From NCBI GenBank assembly GCA_963789535.1, contig CAWBKU010000004.1, positions 62,001 to 126,000 on the forward strand: a DNA stretch of 64,000 nucleotides, given 5' to 3'. The first letter of the stretch is position 1. The number at the start of each line of letters is the position of its first letter. The notes under the pieces are model-generated. The model ran no database searches, was not told the DNA's origin, and saw nothing but the letters and a program-made list of their open reading frames with translations. Positions 53,210 to 62,317 of this stretch are shown here, piece by piece. Position numbers and translations under genes: made by a program. This DNA is from CAVXHQ01 sp963789535 (GTDB lineage: Bacteria > Pseudomonadota > Alphaproteobacteria > Rhodobacterales > Rhodobacteraceae).

Positions 53210-53842
53210 ATGACGCATGAGGCGGGCGACGATCTGCGGCGGTTCCTCGGCGACAGGCGGTTCGGCACGCTCATGGCCGATCCGCCGTGGCGGTTCACCA
53301 ACCGCACCGGCAAGGTCGCCCCCGAGCACAAGCGGCTGGCCCGCTATCCGACGATGGATCTGGACGCGATCTGCGCCCTGCCCGTCGCCGAGCACATGGC
53401 AGAGCCTGCGCATTGTTATATGTGGGTGCCCAACGCGCTCCTGCCCGACGGCCTGCGGGTGCTTGACGCCTGGGGGTTCACCTATAAATCCAACATCATC
53501 TGGCACAAGATCCGCAAGGACGGCGGTTCGGACGGGCGAGGGGTCGGGTTCTATTTCCGCAACGTGACCGAAATCCTGCTGTTCGGCACGCGCGGCCGCA
53601 ACGCGCGGACGCTGGCGCCGGGGCGGACACAGGTGAACCTCTTCGGCACCCGCAAGCGCGAGCATTCGCGCAAGCCCGACGAGCAATACGACATCATCGA
53701 GGCGTGCAGCCGCGGCCCGTATCTGGAGCTCTTCGGGCGCGGCAAGAGGGCCGACTGGACCGTCTGGGGCAATCAGGCGGACGACGATTACCGGCCCGAC
53801 TGGGCGACGTACAAGTACAACTCCGGACTCGCCGCCGAGTGA
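53210..53842 (+). CDS. MT-A70 family adenine-N6 methyltransferase
   Basis: A 210-aa DNA m6A methyltransferase of the MT-A70 type. The catalytic DPPW is in LMADPPWRFTNRTG, followed by YPTMDLDAICALPV, YMWVPNALLPDGLRVLDAWGF and VTEILLFGTRGR. GGGGAA lies 6 bases before the ATG. Its stop overlaps the GTG of a BglII/BstYI-type nuclease, so it is the protecting half of a type II restriction-modification pair. Confidence 0.9.
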   Translation: MTHEAGDDLRRFLGDRRFGTLMADPPWRFTNRTGKVAPEHKRLARYPTMDLDAICALPVAEHMAEPAHCYMWVPNALLPDGLRVLDAWGFTYKSNIIWHKIRKDGGSDGRGVGFYFRNVTEILLFGTRGRNARTLAPGRTQVNLFGTRKREHSRKPDEQYDIIEACSRGPYLELFGRGKRADWTVWGNQADDDYRPDWATYKYNSGLAAE

Positions 53843-54603
53843 GCAGCCGCTTGAACGACGACGATCCCGAATTCGACTTCTTCGACGATCCGCCCGCCGA
53901 CCTCTCGGACGGCAAGGTCGCCGATCATCCGGACGTGGTGGAGCGGGCGTTCGCGGCGCCGCTGCGCGACAGGTTCGAGATCTACAGCTATCGCAACGCC
54001 GCCGCGATCCTGCAATCGAGTTTCCCCGGGCAATTCGCCGATCTGACCGCCGCGCTTTCCCGCTTTTCGATCAGCCGGACGATGATCCGGACGCCGGGCG
54101 GCAGCAAGGGACCGATCGCGAAATACGTCGACACCCTGTTCCCCGACCCCTGGCAGGAGGCGCGGATTTCGGCCGACCTGCACGTCCGCCTGACCCATCC
54201 GCAGCGCCGGGACGAGGTGCTGCGCACCTATGTCCGCACCGGATTTCTCGACGGGCACCGGATCGACTTCGTCAACGGCAAGGTGGCGCTGGATCTGGAA
54301 TGGAACAGCAAGGACCAGACCTACGACCGCGACCTGTCGGCGTTTTCGGCGTTCTACGACGCCGGCGCCATCGACGTCGGCATCATCCTGACGCGCGGCA
54401 ATGCGCTCGACGCCGCGTTCTTTCGGGGACTGGGCAAGGTGCTGTCCAAGGACGGCACCGAGGGGACCGAGGATGTCCACCGCAAGTTCGGCGCCTCGAC
54501 GACCTGGATGGGCAAGCTGCTCTACCGCCTCGACGCGGGCCGCAGCGGCGGCTGTCCGGTGCTGGCGGTCGGGATCACGCCGGGGGTCGTCACCGATGCG
54601 TGA
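53839..54603 (+). CDS. BglII/BstYI family type II restriction endonuclease
   Basis: A 254-aa protein starting at a GTG inside the methyltransferase stop (GTGA). The central block HRIDFVNGKVALDLEWNSKDQTYDRDLSAFSAFYDAGAIDVGIILTRG is the recognisable BstYI/BglII core, with acidic residues likely to hold the metal. Family members known in the literature cut RGATCY or AGATCT, so a GATC-centred site is a reasonable guess. The first 25 residues are very acidic (NDDDPEFDFFDDPP). The order methylase first, nuclease second protects the host at establishment. Confidence 0.85.
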   Translation: MSSRLNDDDPEFDFFDDPPADLSDGKVADHPDVVERAFAAPLRDRFEIYSYRNAAAILQSSFPGQFADLTAALSRFSISRTMIRTPGGSKGPIAKYVDTLFPDPWQEARISADLHVRLTHPQRRDEVLRTYVRTGFLDGHRIDFVNGKVALDLEWNSKDQTYDRDLSAFSAFYDAGAIDVGIILTRGNALDAAFFRGLGKVLSKDGTEGTEDVHRKFGASTTWMGKLLYRLDAGRSGGCPVLAVGITPGVVTDA

Positions 54604-54661
54604 TCGGATGCCCTGCACCGGACGCTTTCGCCGCCGCCGACAACCGCGTAGCCTTCGCCTC

Positions 54662-55342
54662 ATGCGTGCCCTCCCCCTCCTCCTGCTCCTCGCCGCCTGC
54701 GGTCGCCCCCTGTCCGAGGGCGAGACCGCGTTCATCGGCGATTTCCAGGGGCCGACCGCCAATTTCGCGGCCCGGTTCCACGATGGCCTGGCCAGTGCGA
54801 TGCCCCGCACCATTGCCGCCCGCCCGCGCCTGACCTGTCAGCAGCGGATCTGGCCGCCGCCCGAGGGGCCGACGGTCCGGGTCGGCACCCATGCGATGAC
54901 GATCTTCAACGACGTCTACTACCTCGACCGGGTCTATGCCGACGATTTCCTGCCCGATTATCCCGACAGCATCTATCTGCCCGACGCGATGCTGTTCGCG
55001 CACGAGATGGTGCACGTCTGGCAATGGCAGAACCGCGCAGCGACCGGCTATCACCCGCTGCGCGCCGCGTTCGAGCATCTGGGGAGTGACGATCCCTATC
55101 TCTTCGATCCCGACACCGAGGCCAGTTTCCAGTCCTTCGGCTACGAGCAGCAGGGGTCGATCTTCGAGGAATACATCTGTTGCCGCGCTCTGGCGCCCGA
55201 CGCCGAACGGACTGCACGCCTCGATGCGATGCTGCGGCAGGTGTTCGACCTGCCGCCGCTCGAACGGTCCGTGGCCACGGAAATCTGGTTGCCGTGGGAC
55301 GGGGTGGACCTCGACGGGATCTGCGACGTGCCGGAGGCCTGA
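54662..55342 (+). CDS. lipoprotein with HExxH motif, putative metallopeptidase
   Basis: A 226-aa lipoprotein: MRALPLLLLLAACG gives a lipobox (LAAC, Cys14). The middle contains AMLFAHEMVHVWQWQNR, an HEMVH zinc site preceded by hydrophobics as in many gluzincin or minigluzincin proteins, and a downstream Glu-rich stretch (GSIFEEYICCRAL) that could supply the third ligand. I know no family name with confidence. The gene starts 59 bases after the nuclease stop. Location should be the outer membrane, facing the periplasm. Confidence 0.7.
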   Translation: MRALPLLLLLAACGRPLSEGETAFIGDFQGPTANFAARFHDGLASAMPRTIAARPRLTCQQRIWPPPEGPTVRVGTHAMTIFNDVYYLDRVYADDFLPDYPDSIYLPDAMLFAHEMVHVWQWQNRAATGYHPLRAAFEHLGSDDPYLFDPDTEASFQSFGYEQQGSIFEEYICCRALAPDAERTARLDAMLRQVFDLPPLERSVATEIWLPWDGVDLDGICDVPEA

Positions 55343-55346
55343 GGGC

Positions 55347-56294
55347 CTAGCCCGCGTCGGCGATGGCACCGTCGAAGACGACCTCGGCAACGGGCGACAG
55401 GCCGAACATGAGCGTGGCCCCCGTCACCCCCTCGGGCACCAGCCAGATCGCGCGGCGGTCGGCGTTTTCGCCCACGGCGACGCCGCTGAACTGCCAGTCG
55501 AGCAGCTTTTGCAGGAACCGTTCGCCCATCAGCGGATAGGTCTCGCCCGCCGGACCGACGAGGCGGAAATCGTAGGTGTGCCAGAAAAAGCGGCCATCAC
55601 CCTCGAATTCGTTGGCGGCAAACGCCAGCACGTCGACCTCGAGGTCGGCGAAGACCTGACCGGCGGGGGCGGCGATCGTCGAGGTGAAAGCGCGGCTGTC
55701 GCGACCATCCTCGAGCGACAGGGTGCGGAACCGGGCGACGTCGGTGACGGTGAACTCGGCGAACATCGCCGCGTCCTGTTCGGCAGAGGCGCCCGGCACG
55801 CCGACCGGCCCTTCCCAGCCCGGCTCTCCGTCGGCGGCGGGCAGGCGCAGGGTGGCGGTCGTCGTGCCCGCAGGCACGAGGAACATCGAATGATAGTAGA
55901 GATCGGCGTCGGCGTCGGGGAAATCGCGGGGCCGGGTGGCGGTCGCGCTCGACGCGCTGGCGTGGAACATGCCCCAGTATTCGTAGGCGCCGAAGCTCTG
56001 GATTTCGGTGCCGTCCGGCAGGATCAGCAGGATGTCGGTCGAGGATATCGACAGGCGCGCAAGGTCGTCGGTCCAGGGCACGTCGAACACGGCGCGCACG
56101 TCGAGCAGGATCATGCCGTCGACCGAAATGGTTTCCTCGACGCCGGAGGGGCGGAAATCGCGTTCGGTCCAGTTGACGACGCTGTCGTAGGCATAGGTCT
56201 TGAGGCTGGACAGCGTGAGGCCCGAGGTCGACTGGGCGGCGAGCGAGGTGGCGGACAGCGCGAGGGCGGCGCCGAGAATCAGCGGTCGGATCAT
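55347..56294 (-). CDS. exported protein of unknown function
   Basis: A 315-aa protein with a signal peptide (1-20, MIRPLILGAALALSATSLAA) and a beta-rich body with two similar halves: VEETISVDGMILLDVRAVFDVPWTD... and IAAPAGQVFADLEVDVLAFAANEFE, each followed by a FHAS/FWHTYDF strand and a 'LVP-G' turn (SMFLVPAGTTTATL, AIWLVPEGVTGATLMFG). This looks like an internal duplication. No family recognised. The next gene upstream on the same strand is another exported protein. Confidence 0.65.
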   Translation of the reverse strand: MIRPLILGAALALSATSLAAQSTSGLTLSSLKTYAYDSVVNWTERDFRPSGVEETISVDGMILLDVRAVFDVPWTDDLARLSISSTDILLILPDGTEIQSFGAYEYWGMFHASASSATATRPRDFPDADADLYYHSMFLVPAGTTTATLRLPAADGEPGWEGPVGVPGASAEQDAAMFAEFTVTDVARFRTLSLEDGRDSRAFTSTIAAPAGQVFADLEVDVLAFAANEFEGDGRFFWHTYDFRLVGPAGETYPLMGERFLQKLLDWQFSGVAVGENADRRAIWLVPEGVTGATLMFGLSPVAEVVFDGAIADAG

Positions 56295-56399
56295 CGAAAT
56301 ACCTTTCGGAATGGCAGGCTGCCCGGAAATAGTCGGGTCGCGTCCTGAATGGCAGGTCGCACGCCGCCCTGTCAACCGCGCGGGGCCCCGGGCAGGACC

Positions 56400-57029
56400 T
56401 CAGTCCAGCGTGAGCGCGCCCACCGCCGCACGGATGCGGGTGCCGGTGTCGTCGCTGTCGCCCGAAACGGCGAGGCCGACGAGGGCGGTCGGTTCGGCGC
56501 CGAAGGCGGCGCGGTAGTCGGCGTCGAGGTCGACCGTCTCGGAATAGGCGCCCGTGCCCGCCGGGCGCAGGATCACGTTGGCGCCCTGCCCCGGCGCATA
56601 GGGCGAACCGAAGCGGGCGCCGCGCGGCGCCGAGCCGCCCCAGACGTATTGCAGGATCCGGACGTTCGGGTTGCCGTTGAGCTGGCGGATGTTGGCGCCC
56701 TCCATGGTGACGGCGACCGCTTCGGGCAGGAACACGAAATAGACCGAGATGTTGCGGTCGTCGCCGCCCTTTCGGGCGAGGTCCGTGGCCGGCACGCTCT
56801 CGTCCACGCGCCAGGACCAGGACGCGGCCCGCGCCCCCCATTCGGCGCGCGACGTCCGCGTCCAGACGAGCGAGACGGCGCCGTCCGAGGCGATGCCGAG
56901 GCTGTCGCCGAAGGTGTAGTCGTTGGAGTTGAAGAGTTGCAGGCGCTGTTCCTGCCAGCCGGAGGCGAAGCTGACCGGCCCGGCGAGTGCCGGCGTGGCG
57001 AGCAGGGCGAGGGTGAGAGCGAGGCGCAT
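56400..57029 (-). CDS. DUF3047 exported protein
   Basis: A 209-aa protein with signal peptide (1-16) and the DUF3047 pattern: SLVWTRTSRAEWGARAASWSWRVDESVPATDLARKGGDDRNISVYFVF, ILQYVWGG, and DLDADYRAAFG, resembling carbohydrate-binding-like folds. The role is unknown. A 24-bp perfect palindrome lies about 85 bases before the start codon. Confidence 0.82.
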   Translation of the reverse strand: MRLALTLALLATPALAGPVSFASGWQEQRLQLFNSNDYTFGDSLGIASDGAVSLVWTRTSRAEWGARAASWSWRVDESVPATDLARKGGDDRNISVYFVFLPEAVAVTMEGANIRQLNGNPNVRILQYVWGGSAPRGARFGSPYAPGQGANVILRPAGTGAYSETVDLDADYRAAFGAEPTALVGLAVSGDSDDTGTRIRAAVGALTLD

Positions 57030-57113
57030 CGGCGGTCCTTTCGGGGTTGGGGGAAAGGTAGGGGTGCCGTGCCGGCGGGCAACCGACAACTGCGTGAAGG
57101 GGCAGTAGGGGGG

Positions 57114-57137
57114 CAGAGTTGACAGCTGTCAACTCTG
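57114..57137. promoter_or_regulatory. 24-bp perfect palindrome upstream of the DUF3047 gene
   Basis: The half-site CAGAGTTGACAG is followed at once by its exact complement CTGTCAACTCTG, with no spacer. TTGACA is read on both strands, so the site can overlay a -35 box in either direction. The nearest gene it could serve is the DUF3047 gene starting at 57029; lolD ends at 57290 on the same strand. Confidence 0.7.
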
Positions 57138-57276
57138 GCGCAAGCCGTTGAAATCGCCTGTGCTAACGGATCGTGCGGTGAAATGTTGCGCGGCAGGTGC
57201 GCCCGGTGACGGCGTCGCGCCGGAGGGGCCCTATTGCCCATCGTCCGGCGGGTCAGGCGGCGGCGGGGCGATGGCC

Positions 57277-57289
57277 AGGATTGCCCATC

Positions 57290-57295
<6 letters not shown>
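57277..57295. repeat. degraded copy of the dispersed palindrome
   Basis: CAGGATTGCCCATCCTACG at the end of lolD matches one arm of the GTAGGATGGGG element seen at 16.9, 33.0 and 42.2 kb. The lolD stop codon lies within it. Confidence 0.4.
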
Positions 57296-57956
<661 letters not shown>

Positions 57957-57964
<8 letters not shown>

Positions 57965-59270
57965 AGCGCAGCGCCTCGACCGGGTTCATGCGGGCCGCGC
58001 GCCGCGCCGGAAAGATGGTGACGATCCACGAGAGACCGAGCGAGAGGACGACCGAGGACGCGACGTCGTCCCATTCGAGTTTCGCAGGCAGCGCATAGAT
58101 GCCGCGGATCGACGGATCCCAGACGCCACCGCCGGAGAGGTAGTTGACGAGCGAGAAGATCGGGTCGATCCAGATGACGAAGGCACAGCCGAGGACCACG
58201 CCGAGGAGTGTGCCGACGGTGCCGATGCCGGCGCCGCAGATGAAGAAGATGCGCAGCACCGACCCCTCGGTCAGGCCCATGGTGCGCAGGATGCCGATGT
58301 CGCGGCCCTTGTTCTTCACCAGCATGATGAGGCCCGAGATGATGTTCATCGAGGCGACGAGGACGAGGACGGACAGGATCACGAACATGACGTTGTCCTC
58401 GACCGTCAGCGCCCGCAGGTAGGCGCCGGCATAGTCGCGCCATGTCCGCACGATCGCCCGCTCGCCCGCCGCCTCGAGGACGGGGAGGACCTGCGGGTCG
58501 AGGTTCTCGGGGTCGGCGACCATCACCTCGATCTCGTCGGCCACACCGTCGCGGTTGAAGAAACGCTGCGCCTCGGCGAGCGGCATGTAGATGCGCGTGG
58601 CGTCGGTCTGATAGCGGCCGGAGGTGAAGATATAGACCACCTCGAACACACCGAGCCGGGGCGAGGTGCCTGCGGGCGTGCGCGCGCCGTTGCGATGCGT
58701 CAGGGCGATGCGGTCGCCGACGAGCAGCCCCAGTTGCCGGGCGACGCCCGAGCCAATGGCGACGCCCTCGGCGAAGCGCCCGATATCGCCTATCGCCTCT
58801 TCGGGGTGGCCGATCAGCGGGATCGCGGCGAGTTCCTCGGGGGCGATGCCATAGACGTCGCCGAAGGTGTCGTAGTTCTGGTAGCTGGCCAGCACCTGTC
58901 CGCGCACCAGAGGGGCGGCGCGGGTGACGCCGGGCACGGCGCGGATCGCGGCGGCCATCTCTTCGTAGTCGGGGATGGTGCGGATCGTGCGGTTGAATTC
59001 GTCGATCACGGCGGCATTGGTGACGGTGATGTGGGCGTTGGCGCCGACGATGGTATCGACGAACTCGGCCCGAAAGCCGGAGCGGACGGCGAGGGTGACG
59101 ACGAGCGCGAAGACGGCGAGCGTGACGCCGATGAGGCTTATCCATGTCATGACGCTGACGCCGCCCTCGGCGCGTTTGGCGCGCAGATAGCGCCAGGCGA
59201 TCATCCATTCGAAGGCGGCGAACGGCGCGGTCGTTTGCGCGCGGTCGGCAGGGGGCGGGGGCGATGCCAT
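57957..59270 (-). CDS. lipoprotein-releasing permease LolC/LolE
   Basis: A 437-aa inner-membrane protein with one N-terminal helix, a large periplasmic domain (about residues 65-285) and three C-terminal helices (FVILSVLVLVASMNIISGLIMLVKNKGRDIGILRTMG, GIGTVGTLLGVVLGCAFVI and VVLSLGLSWIVTIFPARRAARMNPVEALRYE). Only one permease gene is present; in alphaproteobacteria a single hybrid (LolF-like) protein often forms a homodimer. Essential for lipoprotein export, and relevant to the lipoproteins at 39.2 and 54.7 kb. Confidence 0.93.
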
Positions 59271-59343
59271 CGGGGGCCTCGTTCAGCGGGAAGCGGTCGC
59301 GCGGGGGCTATGGCCGGGCGCGGGCAAGGTCAAGGCGCCGGGG

Positions 59344-60058
59344 TCAGTAGTGGTTGCCCGCCGCGCGCCAGCGGGCCGGATCCTGCCCCGCCGCGGCCGT
59401 GCGGCTGCCTGCGGCCCAGACGAGGCCGCGGCGCAGCATCTCGTGCGCCGGCGCCGTCCGCGATCACGTTCGCCTTGTGGCCGAGCGCGTTGTAGTAGAC
59501 GCGGCCGAGGCCCCATTCGCGCGTCCAGACGACGGGCATGTCGACCGGGCCGTTGGGGGAGTGATACCAGGTCACGACGTCGGTGCGGGTCGTGGCCAGC
59601 ACCTCGTTGGCGGGGTCGATGTGGAGGTAGTATTGCTCTGAACTCACGTCGAAATCGTCGATGCCGCTGACCAGATCGTGATCGGGGCGGGTGATCTTCA
59701 CGCGATATCTCACGCCGTCGCCGCCGGGATGGGCGACCCAGTTGGCGCCGGTGACGAACTGCCACAGCGGATTGTCGCGGAAGGCGTCGCACATGCCGCC
59801 GTGACAGCCCGCCACGCCGAGGCCGTTCGCCACCGCCTCGGCGACGATGGCGCCGTCCTCGCGGCTGAGGCTGGACATGGTCCAGACCGGGACGATGAGG
59901 TCGAGGGTGGCGAGTTTTTCGGCATCGCCGAAGGCGGCGAGGCTGTCGCTCAGTTCGACGGTGATCCCCTCGTTTTCGAGCATGTCCCTGAAGATATGGG
60001 CAACCTGTTCCGGCTCGTGGCCGTCCCAGCCGCCCCATGTCACGAGTGCTTTGGTCAT
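59344..60058 (-). pseudogene. ThuA-like domain protein, one frameshift near the C-terminus
   Basis: The ThuA-like (class I amidotransferase-like) fold is clear: ALVTWGGWDGHEPEQVAHIF, LIVPVWTMSSLSREDGAIVAEAVANGLGVAGCHGGMCDAFRDNPLWQFVTGANWVAHPGG and MPVVWTREWGLGRVYYNALGHKANVI. Near 59447-59451 one extra base in GGCGCCGGCGCAC shifts the frame; the proper end AHEMLRRGLVWAAGSRTAAA to RAAGNHY is found one base later and stops at 59344. Repaired length is 237 aa. ThuA relatives act on sugars such as trehalose. Only the last 35 residues are affected. Confidence 0.83.
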
Positions 60059-60705
60059 CTTCTCTCTCCCAGGAGGCGGGGTATGCGGGGGGCGTCGGGG
60101 ACGAGGACCGGGCGCGGCCGCTCGACCGGCGGATCAGGGCGATAGCCGGGGCCGTTCGGCGCGGCATCCGGCAGGTCGTCGCGGACCACGACGGCGGTGC
60201 GGACGGGGCGGTCGGCGGGCACCGGGCGGCGGCGGAACGGCAGCAGGATCACGCCGAGCAGGACGGTCATCAGCGCCGCCCCGCCGGCGAATCCGCCGAC
60301 CCCCGCCGCCAGCCCCGCAACGCTGAGCGGGGCGGCGGGGGCGAAATCGGCGAGCGTGGCGCGCAACGTCGCCGTATCGCCGAGGCGCTGCGGCATCGTC
60401 AGGCGCGCCAGCGGCGAGGCGGCGCGCAGGGTGGCGAGATCGTCCGACAGCACCGCATGGCGCGCGAAGGTGCGGCGCATGTCGGCCTGCCGCAGGTCGA
60501 GGAATGGCGCGCCGGTCATCTCGGCCAGCGCCTCGTCGCGGCCAAGGCCGGCCTCGAGGGCGGAGCGGTCGAAGTCGCGGACGACGACGGTGAGGGCGTC
60601 GACCTGACCGGCGAGCCGTTGCAGGTATTGTTGCGAGAATTCGGGGTATTGCGACAGAGTCGCAGCGCCCGCGAGGCCGCCGGCGAGGGTGAGGACGCGG
60701 ATCAT
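60055..60705 (-). CDS. DUF2937 family protein
   Basis: A 216-aa protein beginning IRVLTLAGGLAGAATLSQYPEFSQQYLQRLAGQVDALTVVVRDFD and TGAPFLDLRQADMRRTFARH, the DUF2937 pattern. One membrane segment lies near residues 130-155 (GFAGGAALMTVLLGVILLPF) and the tail is Arg/Pro-rich and cytosolic. Function unknown. Its stop overlaps the ThuA-like start codon region by four bases. Confidence 0.85.
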   Translation of the reverse strand: MIRVLTLAGGLAGAATLSQYPEFSQQYLQRLAGQVDALTVVVRDFDRSALEAGLGRDEALAEMTGAPFLDLRQADMRRTFARHAVLSDDLATLRAASPLARLTMPQRLGDTATLRATLADFAPAAPLSVAGLAAGVGGFAGGAALMTVLLGVILLPFRRRPVPADRPVRTAVVVRDDLPDAAPNGPGYRPDPPVERPRPVLVPDAPRIPRLLGERR

Positions 60706-60875
60706 GCGCGCCCGGCGGGGTGGTCGTGTCGGATCATCTGCCTGCTCCGGTGACGTTTCTGGTTTTGCGAGTCCCTAGCAGATTTCGCAGGCGTGCGCGC
60801 GGGGTTTTTCGGGGTCGGAGGCGGCATGCGCTGACATTCGCGTGCGCGGCGGGCGCCGGGGCGCGTCGATCGAAC

Positions 60876-60911
60876 CGGACACGAAGTATAAATTACTTGA
60901 CTCCGTGTCTG
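60876..60911. promoter_or_regulatory. nested dyad AAGTA-N5-TACTT within GACACG...CGTGTC
   Basis: AAGTA-TAAAT-TACTT (60884-60898) is framed by GACACG (60878-60883) and CGTGTC (60904-60909). TTGACT at 60897 could be a -35 box. The dyad is 64-78 bases before a membrane protein gene that is followed by a small HTH regulator; operators of this AT-rich type suit YozG-like repressors, so autoregulation is the likely meaning. Confidence 0.55.
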
Positions 60912-60961
60912 GCTCATTTTACCTCTCGCGGCATCAGAGGAATCTCCTCCGGAGCCGTGCG

Positions 60962-61411
60962 ATGTCCCACGAAGAACGCAACACGATCGTAGCGCTGGCG
61001 ATGAACCTCGCGCTGAACGGCTATGTGATCTATCGGCTGATCGGCATGTATGGCTCGGGCGCGCTGGACGGGGCGGACGGACCGCAGGTTCTGGCGCGGT
61101 TTCTGGTGTGGATGATCGGGATCGGGGTGGCGGTCGCCATTGCGATGGCGATCCTGTCGGCCATCGGTGCGGGCATCGCGTCGCGCCGCTATCCGGGCGC
61201 GGGCGTGGTCGACGAGCGGGACCGGATGTTCGAGATGCGCGGCATGGCCGTCACCACCTTCGTCGCGGCCATCGGCTTCATCGCCGCCATTGCCGCGCTG
61301 GCCTGGGGAATACGGCCCGTGACGGCGTTCGTCGCGATCTATTTCGCCTTTGCGGCGGGCAGTCTGGCGGGCGATATCGTGCGCCTCCTGAGCTACCGGT
61401 CCGAGTGCTAG
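60962..61411 (+). CDS. membrane protein linked to a YozG-type regulator
   Basis: A 149-aa protein with four hydrophobic helices (about residues 8-28, 48-70, 95-113, 118-140) and the charged loop GVVDERDRMFEMRGMAVTTF between the second and third. This DERD-x-x-x-E-x-R-type loop is common in small membrane proteins that sit next to YozG-like regulators. GGAGC lies 9 bases before the ATG. The regulator gene starts 3 bases after its stop. Confidence 0.75.
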   Translation: MSHEERNTIVALAMNLALNGYVIYRLIGMYGSGALDGADGPQVLARFLVWMIGIGVAVAIAMAILSAIGAGIASRRYPGAGVVDERDRMFEMRGMAVTTFVAAIGFIAAIAALAWGIRPVTAFVAIYFAFAAGSLAGDIVRLLSYRSEC

Positions 61412-61414
61412 GGG

Positions 61415-61639
61415 GTGGCGGCCCCCTTTCCCATCGCCAACACCATCCGGCGCCTGCGATTCGACGCGGGCGAGATGACGCAGAAGGATCTGGCCCAGGC
61501 CGTCGGTGTCACGCGCCAGACCATCGTCGCCATCGAGAACGCGAAATACGCGCCGACGCTGGAACTGGCCTTCCGCATCGCCCACGCCTTCGGGCGCCCG
61601 CTGGAAGAGGTGTTCATCTACACACCACCTGAAATCTAG
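61415..61639 (+). CDS. small XRE-family (YozG-like) regulator
   Basis: A 74-aa stand-alone helix-turn-helix protein: NTIRRLRFDAGEMTQKDLAQAVGVTRQTIVAIENAKYAPTLELAFRIAHAFGRPLEEVFIY. The start is a GTG at 61415 (VAAPFPIAN) preceded by AGGGG. It lies 3 bases after the membrane protein gene and probably represses the pair from the upstream dyad. Confidence 0.87.
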   Translation: MAAPFPIANTIRRLRFDAGEMTQKDLAQAVGVTRQTIVAIENAKYAPTLELAFRIAHAFGRPLEEVFIYTPPEI

Positions 61640-61672
61640 CTTTCAACCCTCCGATACGAGAAGGAATTCACC

Positions 61673-62317
61673 ATGGAACGTCGTTCCGGGGCCGCCACTG
61701 TCGTGCCCGTCGTCCTGCTGTTGCTGACCTCGCTGACGATCCTGTCGGGGGTCGTCCGCGCGGTGCAGGTGCCGACCGGCACATTGACCGAAGATGCGCT
61801 GAAGTTCACCGCCACCCCCGTCGCCCTCTGGCTGCACGCCACGGCGGGGGCGCTGTTCGGCCTGCTGGGTCCGGTCCAATTCTCGTTCGCGCTGCGGCGG
61901 CGGTTCGGCACCTGGCACCGCCGTTCGGGGCGGGTCTTTGCGGTGGCGGGCGCGGTGCTGGGGCTGTCGGGTCTGCGGCTGGCGGACAGGTTCGGCGGTC
62001 AGATCGACCCCACGGACATGGCGCGCACCGCCTTTGGCGCGCTGCTGCTGGTCTGCCTCTGGCAGGGGATCGCCGCGATCCGGGCGGGCGACCGCGACGG
62101 GCACCGGGACTGGATGATCCGCGCCTATGCGGTCGGCATGGGCACGGCACCGCTGGCGCTGGTCTATCTGCCGATCTTCGTGATCCTTGGAGACATTCCC
62201 CGGCTGGGCGCCCTCGATCACGTGATCTTCGTCGGTATCTGGCTGGGGTCCATCGCCGTGGGCGAGGCGGCGATCCGCCGGTTGCACCGCCGGGCGCCGA
62301 CCTACAGTGCGGCGTAG
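61673..62317 (+). CDS. DUF2306 membrane protein
   Basis: A 214-aa protein with about six membrane helices and the DUF2306 marks LWLHATAGALFGLLGPVQFSFALRRRFGTWHRRSGRVF and RDGHRDWMIRAYAVGMG. The conserved His residues in these blocks suggest metal or haem contact, but no function is established. GAAGGA lies 7 bases before the ATG. It may be part of the YozG module (34-base gap) and overlaps the convergent proS by 16 bases. Confidence 0.83.
   Translation: MERRSGAATVVPVVLLLLTSLTILSGVVRAVQVPTGTLTEDALKFTATPVALWLHATAGALFGLLGPVQFSFALRRRFGTWHRRSGRVFAVAGAVLGLSGLRLADRFGGQIDPTDMARTAFGALLLVCLWQGIAAIRAGDRDGHRDWMIRAYAVGMGTAPLALVYLPIFVILGDIPRLGALDHVIFVGIWLGSIAVGEAAIRRLHRRAPTYSAA

Noticed and set aside
51617..54603. 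Prophage or integrative element
   Set aside because: No integrase, transposase, att-like direct repeats or structural genes border the low-GC and defence genes.
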